Part shown: positions 17,373-26,353 of the stretch, piece after piece
How positions within the stretch are numbered: position 1 is the first letter of the stretch
Layout: the number at the start of each line of letters is the position of its first letter
Assembly (NCBI GenBank): GCA_963715025.1
Contig: CAVQQQ010000009.1
Span: 1,426,001-1,490,000 of the forward strand
Length of the DNA: 64,000 bases
Source of the DNA: DASSJT01 sp963715025
GTDB taxonomy: Bacteria > Actinomycetota > Actinomycetes > Actinomycetales > Dermatophilaceae
Reading direction: 5' to 3'
Program-made: the position numbers and the translations under genes
The notes under the pieces: generated by a model
The model's input: the letters and a program-made list of their open reading frames with translations, nothing else
What the model was told of the DNA's origin: nothing
The model's database searches: none

Positions 17373-18236
17373 GTGCGGCCAGACCCGAGGGCGTGCGAGG
17401 CCAGCGCGTTGACCCAAGAGCCGTCGCAGTCCGCTGAGAGAGTGCCGCAGGATCCGGTCAGCCTCCTGCATGAAGCCTTCGACCGGGAGATGCACCGCCT
17501 GGAGACCCGCCGTGTCGAGCTCGTCGAGTCGCGCGAGGCGCTGATCGCCCTCAGTACCACCGGGCTGAGGTCCGATCCTTCCGCCACGGCGCTCGAGTGG
17601 GGGCGGGTGCCCCAGGAGATGACCCCGGCAGTGGTGGAGCGGCTCACCGCCATCACCAGCGACATCCTGCGCGCGTGCACCATGACGGTCGAGTCTGGCC
17701 CCGGGGTCGACGAGACCAACATCCGGGAGGGCCAGCGCCGCATCGCCGGCGGGCTCCTCCAGCGCGCCCTCTACCCCCTCGACCTCCTGGACTCGCCGGT
17801 CGGGCAGCGCTGGATCCGCTCGTGGAGCGACGTCGGGGAGAAGCAGCGCTTCGTCGACCGGACGCCGACCGAGTTCGCCGTCTTCGGCAACCATGCGGTC
17901 CTCGCCGTTGAGGAGTGGGGCGACCCGGGCTCGCCCTACGTCCTGACCCGGGACCCGATGCTGGTTGCCGTCTTCACGGCATACTTCGACGCCGCCTTCT
18001 CCGCCGGCCTGCCCATGCCCACCGAACGGGCAGCCAACCAGGATGACCGTCGCCTGCTGCGCCTTCTCGGCATGGGCATCAAGGACGAGGCCATCGCGCG
18101 CTACCTGGGGTGGAGCCTGCGGACCGTGCGGCGCCGAGTGGCGCGGCTCATGGGCGAACTGGGTGTCGAGACCCGCTTCCAGCTGGGGATCGCGGCCGAG
18201 CGCGCCGGGCTGATCGGGGAGGAGCGCGCGCGCTGA
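17373..18236 (+). CDS. HTH transcriptional regulator with LuxR-like C-terminus
   Basis: This 287-residue protein has no recognisable catalytic domain. Its N-terminal half is helical (LHEAFDREMHRLETRRVELV) and the middle could be a TrmB- or effector-like domain. The C-terminus is a LuxR-type helix-turn-helix (RRLLRLLGMGIKDEAIARYL, then SLRTVRRRVARLMGELGVET). A similar C-terminal end is seen in the regulator at 22690-23718. The start is uncertain: GTG 17373 or TTG 17409 (LTQEPSQ). It sits between DUF3151 and purA but likely acts elsewhere, since purA has its own ribosome site and promoter-like TAGGGT at 18259. Confidence 0.75.
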   Translation: MRPDPRACEASALTQEPSQSAERVPQDPVSLLHEAFDREMHRLETRRVELVESREALIALSTTGLRSDPSATALEWGRVPQEMTPAVVERLTAITSDILRACTMTVESGPGVDETNIREGQRRIAGGLLQRALYPLDLLDSPVGQRWIRSWSDVGEKQRFVDRTPTEFAVFGNHAVLAVEEWGDPGSPYVLTRDPMLVAVFTAYFDAAFSAGLPMPTERAANQDDRRLLRLLGMGIKDEAIARYLGWSLRTVRRRVARLMGELGVETRFQLGIAAERAGLIGEERAR

Positions 18237-18391
18237 CCCTGGGCCGGAGGCGGAGCGATAGGGTTGGGCCGCACCAGGCCCCACGCGCGCCCCGCTGGGG
18301 CCTGAGCCGCGCGGGCCTGCGGGCGCGCTGACCAGAGCACTTCCGCGACGGGCGGCCGACGACACGCGACAACCGCAGGAAGGGGGCCCGC

Positions 18392-19678
18392 ATGCCGGCG
18401 ATCGTGCTGGTCGGAGCCCAGTGGGGTGACGAGGGCAAAGGCAAGGCGACCGACCTGATGGGCAGCGCCGTCGACTACGTCGTCAAGTTCAACGGCGGCA
18501 ACAATGCCGGGCACACCATCGTCATCGGCGGCGAGAAGTACGCCCTCCACCTGCTTCCCTCGGGGATCCTCACGCCGACCTGCACGCCGGTGATCGGCAA
18601 CGGCGTGGTCATCGACCTCGGGGTCCTCTTCGAGGAAATCGACGCGCTCGACGCGCGGGGCGTCGACACCTCCCGCCTGCTGGTGAGCGCGAGCGCCCAC
18701 ATCATCCCGTCCTACAACCGGGTCCTCGACCGGGTCACCGAACGATTCCTCGGGTCGCGCAAGATCGGCACGACCGGCCGCGGCATCGGCCCGACGTACG
18801 CCGACAAGATGGCCCGCACCGGCATCCGCGTGCAGGACCTCTTCGACGAGGGGATCCTGCGGCAGAAGGTCGAGGCTGCCCTCGCGTTCAAGAACCAGGT
18901 GCTCGCCAAGATCTACAACTGGCGTGCGATCGAGCCCGACGAGGTGGTCGAGGAACTGCTGTCGTATGCCGGCCGGCTGGCTCCGATGGTCGCCGACACC
19001 TCGCTCGTCCTCGAAGAGGCCCTCAACGCCGACAAGACCGTGCTCCTCGAGGCCGGGCAGGCCACCCTCCTCGACGTCGACCACGGGACCTACCCGTTCG
19101 TGACGTCGTCCAACGCCACCGCGGGCGGCGCCTGCACCGGCTCAGGCATTCCCCCGAACCGCATCGAGCGCGTGATCGCGGTCCTGAAGGCCTACTCCAC
19201 CCGGGTGGGCGAGGGCCCGTTCCCCACCGAGCTCCACGACGACATGGGGGAGTTCCTGCGCAAGACCGGGGCCGAGTACGGCACGACGACGGGACGGCCC
19301 CGCCGGTGCGGCTGGGTCGACACCGTGGTCGGCCGCTACGCCACGCGCGTCAACGGGGTCACCGACTTCGTCGTCACCAAGCTGGACGTGCTCACCGGGC
19401 TCGAGAAGGTGCCGATCTGCGTGGCCTACGACATCGAGGGCCAGCGACACGACGAGATGCCGGTCAACCAGAGCGACTTCCACCACGCGAAGCCCGTTTA
19501 CGAAGAGCTCGACGGCTGGTGGGAGGACATCACCCGGTGCCGCACCTTCGAGGGGCTGCCGGCGAACGCCCAGCGCTACGTCCTCCGACTCGAGGAGCTC
19601 ATCGGCGCGCGGGTGTCGGCCATCGGCGTCGGCCCCGGACGCGACGAGATCATCCAGCGCCACTCACTCCTCGGATGA
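18392..19678 (+). CDS. purA: Adenylosuccinate synthetase
   Basis: PurA joins IMP and aspartate with GTP hydrolysis, the first step from IMP to AMP. The P-loop QWGDEGKGKATD (about 10-21) and NGGNNAGHTI (about 35-44, with catalytic His) are intact. GTTGRGIGPTYADK and the C-terminal base-recognition region are also present. At 428 residues it is full length. ATG 18392 follows an AGGAAGGGG ribosome site. The final four bases overlap the DUF402 gene. Confidence 0.96.
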   Translation: MPAIVLVGAQWGDEGKGKATDLMGSAVDYVVKFNGGNNAGHTIVIGGEKYALHLLPSGILTPTCTPVIGNGVVIDLGVLFEEIDALDARGVDTSRLLVSASAHIIPSYNRVLDRVTERFLGSRKIGTTGRGIGPTYADKMARTGIRVQDLFDEGILRQKVEAALAFKNQVLAKIYNWRAIEPDEVVEELLSYAGRLAPMVADTSLVLEEALNADKTVLLEAGQATLLDVDHGTYPFVTSSNATAGGACTGSGIPPNRIERVIAVLKAYSTRVGEGPFPTELHDDMGEFLRKTGAEYGTTTGRPRRCGWVDTVVGRYATRVNGVTDFVVTKLDVLTGLEKVPICVAYDIEGQRHDEMPVNQSDFHHAKPVYEELDGWWEDITRCRTFEGLPANAQRYVLRLEELIGARVSAIGVGPGRDEIIQRHSLLG

Positions 19679-20202
19679 CCGAGGTCGGCGGACCCGTGCA
19701 GGTCCAGTTCAGCAAGTGGGGCGGACTGCCGCACTGGTCGGCCGAGGGGGTTCTCCTGCTGGGTGAGGACGAGCACGGCACGTGGCTCGGCCAGTGGCCG
19801 GGCACCCACTACGAGCGACCCGGCATGGAGTTCGACACCCAGGGCCACCAGGTCTTGCTCCTTCCCCGGGACCGTGGCTTCGCGGCCTGCTTCTACGAGC
19901 CCGTGGGCGATCTGGCGTTCCGCCTGTACATCGACATCAGCACCGTGCCGGTCCTCTTCGACGGCGTGGCCTGCGCGGTGGACCTGGACCTCGACGTCCT
20001 CCAGGACTTCGAGGGACACGTGCTCGTCGACGACGAGGACGAGTTCGAGCTGCACCAGGTTCGGTATGGGTACCCCGCGGACGTCATCGCCGCGGCGCGC
20101 GCCGAGTGCGACCGCGTGGTCGAGGAGGTCACCATGGGGGCGGCCCAGTTCAGCGAGGACGTCGCCGCCCACTGGCGAACGGTGCTTCGCTCGCTCGGCT
20201 GA
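19675..20202 (+). CDS. DUF402 domain protein
   Basis: This 175-residue protein has the DUF402 fold (FomD-like beta barrel). Features are VLLLPRDRGFAACFYEP, the acidic metal site LYIDISTVPV and LDLDVLQDFEGHVLVDDED in the middle, then an extended helix. Some DUF402 members hydrolyse nucleotide esters or diphosphates using divalent metal (family knowledge). It is translationally coupled to purA by ATGA overlap, which suggests a nucleotide-related role (inference). Confidence 0.85.
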   Translation: MTEVGGPVQVQFSKWGGLPHWSAEGVLLLGEDEHGTWLGQWPGTHYERPGMEFDTQGHQVLLLPRDRGFAACFYEPVGDLAFRLYIDISTVPVLFDGVACAVDLDLDVLQDFEGHVLVDDEDEFELHQVRYGYPADVIAAARAECDRVVEEVTMGAAQFSEDVAAHWRTVLRSLG

Positions 20203-20268
20203 CGCGACGACCCCCCCGACCGCACCCTCCCGTCGATATCTCACTGTTTGGGTGAGATGGCGAAACGG

Positions 20269-22485
20269 TCAGGTGAGGACTGTCATGCGGTGGGCCGCGC
20301 GGGTCAGGGCCACGTACAGCACGCGCACCCCGCCCGGCGACTCTGCCGTGATCTCGGCCGGGTCCACCACCACCGTGGCGTCGTACTCCAGGCCCTTGGT
20401 CGACATCGGGTCGACAACCTGGACCCGGCCGTTCCCGAGCCCTGACAGGGGAGCCAGCTCACCGGCATACCGCGCGGGGCGGATGACGGCGATCGAGCCC
20501 TCGACCTCCGAGACCAGGTCGTCCACCGCCGCCTCGGCCGCCGCCCGCACGTCCGGGCCGAGCCGCAGCTCGCGAGGCTCGACGCCGGTCTCGCGCACGG
20601 CGTTGGGAATGTCGGCATCGGGTACGTGGCGCAGGATCACGTCGCGCGCGTAGTCGAACACCTCGCGGGCGTTTCGGTAGTTGGTGTCCATGTGGAACTG
20701 GCGGCGGTCTTGGGCACCGAACGCGTCGCCGCGGGCCGCCTGGGCCTCGCTGGCGCCCGGCCATGAGGCCTGCGCGGCGTCGCCGACCACCGTCCATGAC
20801 GCCGACCGGCCACGACGCCCGATCATCCGCCACTGCATGGGCGAGAGGTCCTGGGCCTCGTCGACCAGTACGTGGGCATAGCTCTCAGGGCGGCCGATCT
20901 GCCCGTGGAACAGCCGCTCGCGCGCGTCGGCCGGCGTGACGTCGTAGCCCCGGTCCTCCACGCGGTGGGCGCGGTGACCGGCGGTGCGCACCTCCGCCAC
21001 ACCGTAGGACTCGAGGTTGTCGTACTCCTCGATCTCGTAGAAGCCGCGCTCCTCCGAGGGTGCCTCCTGGACTTGCCCCAGCCGTGCCGACAGGTCGTCG
21101 ATGAGGGCCGCGTCGGCCACCGACCACTGGCCGGTCTCGAGGGCCTGTCCGATCGAGGCGCTGAGCAGTGCGGCGTCGGCCTCGCTGAGCACGCCATGGC
21201 TGGCGGCCCGCGCCCGCTCCGGGTCGGCGAGCCACAGGAGCACCTCCCGCGGGTCGAGCTGCGGCCACCACTGGGCCATGAAGGCGTCGACGTCGAGGGA
21301 GTCGGCGAACCGGTCGAGGAAGTCGGCGCGTTCTCCCTCGCGGTGTGCCGCGACCCACGCCGCCTCGGCCAGCGCGGTGCGCGCCGCAGCTGTCGCCAGG
21401 TTGTGCTGCGCCGAGCGCAGCACATGGGAGCGGATGGACCGCAGCCGCTGCGCGTCGACGCGGATCGCCCGGCCGGCGACGAAGGCGCGGAACTCACCGG
21501 GCGCCCCCGGGGGCTGGTCGTGGGCCGCGCGCGAGAGCACCTGACGGATCGCGAGCGATCCCTTGAGCACGGCCGCCTCCGGACGGTCGAGCCGCATTGC
21601 CGTGACCCCTTCGACCACGTCGCCGACGGAGCGCAGGGTGACCGACTCCTCGCCCAGGGAGGGAAGAACCCGCTCGATGTATGCCGTGTAGGCAGCCGAG
21701 GGACCCACCACCAGGATGCCTCCGGCCTCGAACCTGCGGCGCTCGGAGTAGAGGAGGTAGGCGGCGCGGTGCAGGGCCACGACGGTCTTGCCGGTACCCG
21801 GCCCGCCGGTGATCTCGGTGACCCCGCGGGAGGGCGCGCGGATAGCCTGGTCCTGGTGTCGCTGGATGGTTGAGACGATGTCGCGCATCCGCTCACCCCG
21901 GCTGCGGGTGAGGGCGGCGAGCAGCGCCCCGTCGCCGACCACGACGAGGTCGTCGGGCGCCTCCGACACCATGAGGTCGTCCTCGACGCCGACCACCGTG
22001 GCGCCCTTGCAGCGCAGGACGCGCCGGCGCAGGACGTCCATGGGCTCGACGGGCGTGGCGCGGTAGAACGGTGAGGCCGCGGGAGCGCGCCAGTCGATGA
22101 CCAGCGGCTCGTAGTCGTCGTCACGAACCCCGAGGCGCCCGATGTAGCGGACCTCCCGGCCCCCACTGTTGGCCACGCCGTCGTGTTGGAGGTCGAGGCG
22201 ACCGAAGACCAGCCCCTCGTACTGGCTCTCGAGCGTGGCGCGCCGACGGATGGCGTTGAAGACCAGCGCATCCCGCTCGAAGAGACCGGTGAGCTCCTCG
22301 TCGCGGACATCGCCGGTGCGGTCGGTCCGCCCCCGGGCCAGGCCTTCGGCCTGGACCAGTTCGGCGCGCTGCGCCGCCTTGGCGAGCTCGGCATAGACAC
22401 GGTCGACGTGCGCCTGCTCGATGGCGATCTCGTGGGCCACCTGCGCCGCGGACGTGTCCGGGCTGGGGCTCGCTGTCTCGGTCAC
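20269..22485 (-). CDS. HelD/HelR-type RNA polymerase recycling ATPase
   Basis: This 738-residue superfamily-1 NTPase is of the HelD class. It has an N-terminal helical arm (about residues 20-80, QAHVDRVYAELAKAAQRAEL), Walker A GGPGTGKTVVALHRAAYL, Walker B region HVLVDEAQDLSPMQW, helicase motif VVGDAAQASWPGA and final motif YVALTRAAHRMTVL. HelD proteins push into RNA polymerase and free it from stalled complexes; the actinobacterial HelR branch gives tolerance to rifamycins by displacing drug (family knowledge). GTG 22485 (VTETASPSP) is preferred to the upstream start at 22530. No rifampicin-associated upstream element was recognised. Confidence 0.88.
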   Translation of the reverse strand: MTETASPSPDTSAAQVAHEIAIEQAHVDRVYAELAKAAQRAELVQAEGLARGRTDRTGDVRDEELTGLFERDALVFNAIRRRATLESQYEGLVFGRLDLQHDGVANSGGREVRYIGRLGVRDDDYEPLVIDWRAPAASPFYRATPVEPMDVLRRRVLRCKGATVVGVEDDLMVSEAPDDLVVVGDGALLAALTRSRGERMRDIVSTIQRHQDQAIRAPSRGVTEITGGPGTGKTVVALHRAAYLLYSERRRFEAGGILVVGPSAAYTAYIERVLPSLGEESVTLRSVGDVVEGVTAMRLDRPEAAVLKGSLAIRQVLSRAAHDQPPGAPGEFRAFVAGRAIRVDAQRLRSIRSHVLRSAQHNLATAAARTALAEAAWVAAHREGERADFLDRFADSLDVDAFMAQWWPQLDPREVLLWLADPERARAASHGVLSEADAALLSASIGQALETGQWSVADAALIDDLSARLGQVQEAPSEERGFYEIEEYDNLESYGVAEVRTAGHRAHRVEDRGYDVTPADARERLFHGQIGRPESYAHVLVDEAQDLSPMQWRMIGRRGRSASWTVVGDAAQASWPGASEAQAARGDAFGAQDRRQFHMDTNYRNAREVFDYARDVILRHVPDADIPNAVRETGVEPRELRLGPDVRAAAEAAVDDLVSEVEGSIAVIRPARYAGELAPLSGLGNGRVQVVDPMSTKGLEYDATVVVDPAEITAESPGGVRVLYVALTRAAHRMTVLT

Positions 22486-22542
22486 GGGTGGGTGGTGCCT
22501 CTCGCGGTGGGCAAAACGATGCGAACGCAAGAGTCTAGTCGG

Positions 22543-22561
22543 GCACGGGTTTCCCCCGTGC
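22543..22561 (-). terminator. Short hairpin between regulator and helD
   Basis: GCACGGG (22543-22549) pairs with CCCGTGC (22555-22561) around a 5-nt loop. It may end transcription of the upstream reverse-strand regulator gene (22690-23718). A TAGACT -10-like box for helD lies just downstream, near 22535. Confidence 0.45.
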
Positions 22562-22689
22562 GCGTGTCCAGCAGTCAGGCGACCGGCGGCTCCCGATCCT
22601 TTGGGGGGACGACGAGTTCGGTCCCCGCGTCAAGGATCGGCTCGGTCCGGAGGGACTCAGCCGGCGGCCCCGGCCGTGGCCCCGCTGGT

Positions 22690-23718
22690 CTAGATGAGGC
22701 CGTGGCGCGCAGCCTGCACCCCGGCCTGGAAGCGCGTGCTGGCGTCAAGGCTGTCCATGAGGGCGCGGATCCGGCGCTCGACCGTGCGCTGGGAGATGCC
22801 GCACTGACGAGCGATGGTCGCGTCCGGCGCTCCCGCCGCGAGCAGGGTCAGGATCGTGCGGTCGCGACGGTCGATCGGCGTGGAGATCGCCGAGGGGTCG
22901 GCTTCTCCCTGTCGGGGTGTCGCCGTCCCCCGGTCCCAGTAGCTCTCGACCAGGTCGCTGAGCGCCCGCACCAGGGCAGCGTTGCGGACGAGCAGCGAGC
23001 CGCGCCCGGAGGGGTCGACATGGCTGACGTCGACCACAGCTGCCGCATCGTCGACCACCAGGCACGAGAACGGGACGCCGAAGGTGAGCCGCGAGTCCTC
23101 ACCGCCCCGGATCCGGGCCTGGAGGACTCCCAGGGCCCCCTCCACGTCGAGGACCGCCGTGTCGTAGACAGCCTGCGTCTCCACCTCGCGTCCGTCGGGA
23201 CCCAGCGTCGGCTGTTCGTGGGAGTGTGCCGGCGACCGGAGGATCTGCAGGGTGCGGGGAGAGACGTTGCGCATGACGAGCACCCGTTTGTGCACGTTGC
23301 CCACGATCTCGGAGGATGCGGCCCCGATGTCGTGGAGCGTGGACAGCAGGCGCACCTCGGTGGGACTCTCGCGCGGGGCGCTCGACCTAGCGGCGAAGTA
23401 GATGGCCGCCAGCTCCCTGGCCGCAGCCCGGGTGGAGCGGGCCCGCCTCTCGAGGTCGGCCGCGACCGCGGGAAGTACCACGTCCGGGGGGTGGACCGTC
23501 CACTCGCCGCCTGCCTGAGTATCGAGCAGGCCGTGTGCGGCCAGCATCGGGACCACCTCGTCGATCAGCGACCCGTCGATTCCCTGCGCCACCAGGCTCG
23601 CCCGCGTGGGTGCTGGGTGCCGAAGCATGGCAAAGTAGATGCGGGTGTATGCCTCCTCGGCCTCGCCGATCCCGGCGATCGGGCTGAGGTCGAACTCCGG
23701 TGTCGGCCGTTCGCGCAC
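22690..23718 (-). CDS. HTH transcriptional regulator, TrmB-like with LuxR C-terminus
   Basis: This 342-residue regulator has a winged-helix TrmB-like N-terminus (residues 20-75, AEEAYTRIYFAMLRHPAPTR), a long central effector domain with PLD-like sequence (VHKRVLVMRNVSPRTLQILR) and a LuxR-type HTH at the end (DATIARQCGISQRTVERRIR). The layout is common in actinobacteria, with several paralogues per genome. GTG 23718 is the start. A promoter with a palindrome in its spacer lies immediately upstream, suggesting autoregulation. Confidence 0.8.
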   Translation of the reverse strand: MRERPTPEFDLSPIAGIGEAEEAYTRIYFAMLRHPAPTRASLVAQGIDGSLIDEVVPMLAAHGLLDTQAGGEWTVHPPDVVLPAVAADLERRARSTRAAARELAAIYFAARSSAPRESPTEVRLLSTLHDIGAASSEIVGNVHKRVLVMRNVSPRTLQILRSPAHSHEQPTLGPDGREVETQAVYDTAVLDVEGALGVLQARIRGGEDSRLTFGVPFSCLVVDDAAAVVDVSHVDPSGRGSLLVRNAALVRALSDLVESYWDRGTATPRQGEADPSAISTPIDRRDRTILTLLAAGAPDATIARQCGISQRTVERRIRALMDSLDASTRFQAGVQAARHGLI

Positions 23719-23724
23719 TGACCT

Positions 23725-23753
23725 ATATTTGCCGGAAGGCGATCTTCCGTCAA
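23725..23753 (-). promoter_or_regulatory. Promoter with operator dyad in its spacer
   Basis: On the reverse strand TTGACG (23753-23748), a 17-bp spacer and AAATAT (23730-23725) form a plausible sigma-70-type promoter. The spacer contains CGGAAG/CTTCCG (arms 23744-23749 and 23733-23738). A repressor bound there would block the promoter. Confidence 0.5.
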
Positions 23754-23879
23754 TGTCGCATAACCGACACCTCTCGGCTTTACTCGTGCCGCCCTTTTTG
23801 TCAGAGTGATGTCAGTCGACTCCGCGTCGACCCGCGTTGCGTGTAGCCGGTTCCCCCCGCCAGGCTCCGCACGACGGAC

Positions 23880-23929
23880 GCGCGGCGTTCCCGGGGGATT
23901 GTCCCCCCTGCCTCCCGGGAACGCCGCGC
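23880..23929. terminator. Strong 16-bp hairpin inside a divergent promoter region
   Basis: GCGCGGCGTTCCCGGG (23880-23895) pairs perfectly with CCCGGGAACGCCGCGC (23914-23929). ACGAC (23871-23875) and GTCGT (23932-23936) can extend the stem, and a short U-rich stretch (GTCGTTTGT) follows on the + strand. Neither flanking gene ends here: the regulator starts at 23718 and purD at 24044. The hairpin therefore more likely ends a short transcript or attenuates purD. No protein gene is visible in 23719-24043. Confidence 0.6.
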
Positions 23930-24029
23930 TTGTCGTTTGTCCGGGACCGGAGCCCACCCACGTGAGGCCTCGTGACCCGCCTTGCGAGGGCCGGAGTGGG
24001 CGCGCTCACGCGGCCCACGCACCGCGCCC

Positions 24030-24035
24030 TAGGCT
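24030..24035 (+). promoter_or_regulatory. -10 box TAGGCT, leaderless start of purD
   Basis: TAGGCT lies 8 nt before GTG 24044 with no Shine-Dalgarno. If used, this promoter lies downstream of the hairpin at 23880-23929 and bypasses it. Confidence 0.5.
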
Positions 24036-24043
24036 TGGCCGCC

Positions 24044-25327
24044 GTGAAGGTACTTGTCATCGGAACCGGCGCGCGCGAGCACGCCCTCGTCAAGGCGCTG
24101 GCTGCCGACCCCTCGGTCGACGCGGTTCTCGCCGCGCCGGGCAACCCGGGCATCGACAGCATCGCCCTCTGCCTCCCGCTGCCCGGCGGCCTGCTGGACG
24201 GAGCGGGCGTGGCCGCCCTCGCCAGGAGCCATGACGTCGACCTGGTGGTCGTGGGGCCGGAGGCACCGCTGGTCGCCGGTGTCGCCGATGCCGTCCGGGC
24301 CGAGGGCATCACGTGCTTCGGCCCCTCGGCCGCCGCCGCCCGCCTCGAGGGAAGCAAGTCCTTCGGCAAGGACGTCATGGCCGCAGCCGACGTTCCGACC
24401 GGAATGGGCCATGTCTGCACCTCGCTGGAGGAGGTGGACGAGGCCCTGGACGCCCTCGGCGCGCCCCACGTCGTCAAGGATGACGGCCTCGCAGCCGGCA
24501 AAGGCGTCGTGGTGACCGGCGACCGGGAAGCCGCTCGCGCGCACGCGCGGACATGCCTGGCGAAGCCGGGGGGCAGGGTGGTCGTCGAGGAGTACCTCGA
24601 TGGCCCGGAGGTGTCCCTCTTGTGCATTTCCGACGGCACGACCGTCGTCCCGCTGGTCCCGGCACAGGACTTCAAGCGCGTGGGTGACGGCGACTCGGGG
24701 CCCAACACCGGGGGTATGGGCGCCTACAGCCCCCTGGACTGGGCCCCTGACGGGCTGGTCGACGACATCGTCGCCCGAGTAGCCCAGCCCACCATCGACG
24801 AGATGCACCGCCGGGGCATGCCCTTCGCCGGCGTGCTCTACATCGGGCTCGCCCTCACCTCTCGTGGGCCGAGGGTCATCGAGTTCAACGCCCGGTTCGG
24901 CGACCCCGAGACGCAGGTCGTGCTGGCCCGGCTGCAGAGCCCGCTCGGCGGACTCCTCAAGGCCGCTGCCGAGGGTGACCTCGAGGCCATGGCCCCGCTG
25001 CGCTGGTCCGACCAGCACGCCGTCACGGTCGTCGTCGCCTCGCACCATTACCCCGGCACACCGCGCACCGGCGACCCGATCACGGGAGTCGACGACGTGG
25101 CCGGCGTGCCCACGGCATACGTGCTCCATGCAGGGACCGCGCTTGCCGACGACGGCACCCTCGTCTCCGCTGGGGGTCGGGTGCTGTCCGTCGTCGCCCT
25201 TGGCGACACGCTTGCGCAGGCCCGCGAGCGGGCCTACCAGGCCGTGTCCTGCATCGGGATGGCAGGCTCGCACTACCGCAGCGACATCGCCCTCGCAGCC
25301 GAGCGCGGCGCGATTGCCATGAGCTGA
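24044..25327 (+). CDS. purD: Phosphoribosylamine-glycine ligase
   Basis: PurD ligates glycine to phosphoribosylamine with ATP, step 2 of purine synthesis. The ATP-grasp fold is clear: VLVIGTGAREHALVKAL at the N-terminus, KDDGLAAGKGVVVTGD near residue 142, the family signature region GDGDSGPNTGGMGAYSP near 215 and VIEFNARFGDPETQ near 281. GTG 24044 (VKVLVIG) gives 427 residues, the usual length. purC follows after 37 bp. Confidence 0.95.
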   Translation: MKVLVIGTGAREHALVKALAADPSVDAVLAAPGNPGIDSIALCLPLPGGLLDGAGVAALARSHDVDLVVVGPEAPLVAGVADAVRAEGITCFGPSAAAARLEGSKSFGKDVMAAADVPTGMGHVCTSLEEVDEALDALGAPHVVKDDGLAAGKGVVVTGDREAARAHARTCLAKPGGRVVVEEYLDGPEVSLLCISDGTTVVPLVPAQDFKRVGDGDSGPNTGGMGAYSPLDWAPDGLVDDIVARVAQPTIDEMHRRGMPFAGVLYIGLALTSRGPRVIEFNARFGDPETQVVLARLQSPLGGLLKAAAEGDLEAMAPLRWSDQHAVTVVVASHHYPGTPRTGDPITGVDDVAGVPTAYVLHAGTALADDGTLVSAGGRVLSVVALGDTLAQARERAYQAVSCIGMAGSHYRSDIALAAERGAIAMS

Positions 25328-25364
25328 CCCGACCTCCCCGAGGGTGGGTGCGACACTGGCGGCC

Positions 25365-26288
25365 GTGACCTCAGCCCCGCCGCTCCTGTTGCCCGGCTAC
25401 ATCCACCTCTACTCGGGGAAGGTGCGCGACCTCTACGCGCCGGTCGACCCGGCCACTGGCGCCGCCCATGAGGACCGGCTGCTGCTCGTGGCGAGCGATC
25501 GCCTGTCGGCATACGACTTCGTCCTCGACACGACGATCCCCGACAAGGGCGCGGTGCTGACCCAGCTGTCGCTGTGGTGGTTCGAGCAGCTCGAGGACCT
25601 GGTGCCCAACCACGTGCTGTCGACCGATGTCCCCGCGGATGTCCCGAGGGAGGTCGCGGGGCGGGCCGTCCTGGTCCGGCGCCTGGAGATGTTGCCGGTT
25701 GAGTGCGTGGCCCGGGCCTACCTCACCGGGGGCGGGCTCGCCGAGTACCGCGCCGGCGGAGCGGTGAGCGGCGTTCCCCTTCCGGCCGGGCTGGTCGACG
25801 GCTCGGAGCTGCCCGAGCCGATCTTCACACCATCCACGAAGGCGCCGGTCGGCGAGCACGACCAGCCCATCCCGTATGCCGTGGTGGAGGGCGAGCTGGG
25901 GACCGAGCGTGCCGCTCGGGCGCGAGACCTGACCCTTGCCATCCTCGAGCGGGGGAACTCCATCGCGAGGGAGCGCGGCATCATCGTGGCCGACACCAAG
26001 GTGGAGTTCGGCGTGGAGGGCGGCGACCTGATCCTGGCCGACGAGGTGCTCACGCCGGACTCCTCGCGATTCTGGCCGGCCGACCGGTGGGAGCCCGGAC
26101 ATCCGCAGCCCTCCTTCGACAAGCAGTTCGTGCGCGACTGGCTCACCTCGCCCGCCAGTGGCTGGGACCGCACGTCCCGAGAGGCGCCGCCCGCGCTCCC
26201 TGAGACGGTCGTGGAGCAGACCCGGACGAGGTACGTCGAGGTCTATGAGCGGCTGACCGGCCGCACGTTCACCCCCGCCTCCCGGTGA
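25365..26288 (+). CDS. purC: SAICAR synthetase
   Basis: PurC (phosphoribosylaminoimidazole-succinocarboxamide synthase) joins CAIR and aspartate with ATP. Motifs: LYSGKVRDLY near residue 17, VASDRLSAYDFVL near 45, VECVARAYLTGGG near 108 and IIVADTKVEFGVEGGDLILA near 206. GTG 25365 (VTSAPP) gives 307 residues; GTG 25344 would add seven. A 14-bp hairpin terminator follows directly, so purD-purC is probably a transcription unit that ends here. Confidence 0.95.
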   Translation: MTSAPPLLLPGYIHLYSGKVRDLYAPVDPATGAAHEDRLLLVASDRLSAYDFVLDTTIPDKGAVLTQLSLWWFEQLEDLVPNHVLSTDVPADVPREVAGRAVLVRRLEMLPVECVARAYLTGGGLAEYRAGGAVSGVPLPAGLVDGSELPEPIFTPSTKAPVGEHDQPIPYAVVEGELGTERAARARDLTLAILERGNSIARERGIIVADTKVEFGVEGGDLILADEVLTPDSSRFWPADRWEPGHPQPSFDKQFVRDWLTSPASGWDRTSREAPPALPETVVEQTRTRYVEVYERLTGRTFTPASR

Positions 26289-26291
26289 GCC

Positions 26292-26340
26292 CGGACCGGG
26301 GGCCGGTTGCCTCCGTCTTGGGCCTTCGGCCCCCGGTCCG
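26292..26340 (+). terminator. purC terminator
   Basis: CGGACCGGGGGCCG (26292-26305) and CGGCCCCCGGTCCG (26327-26340) are perfect 14-bp complements, beginning four bases after the purC stop. Confidence 0.7.
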
Positions 26341-26353
26341 AGCCTCGGCGAGG

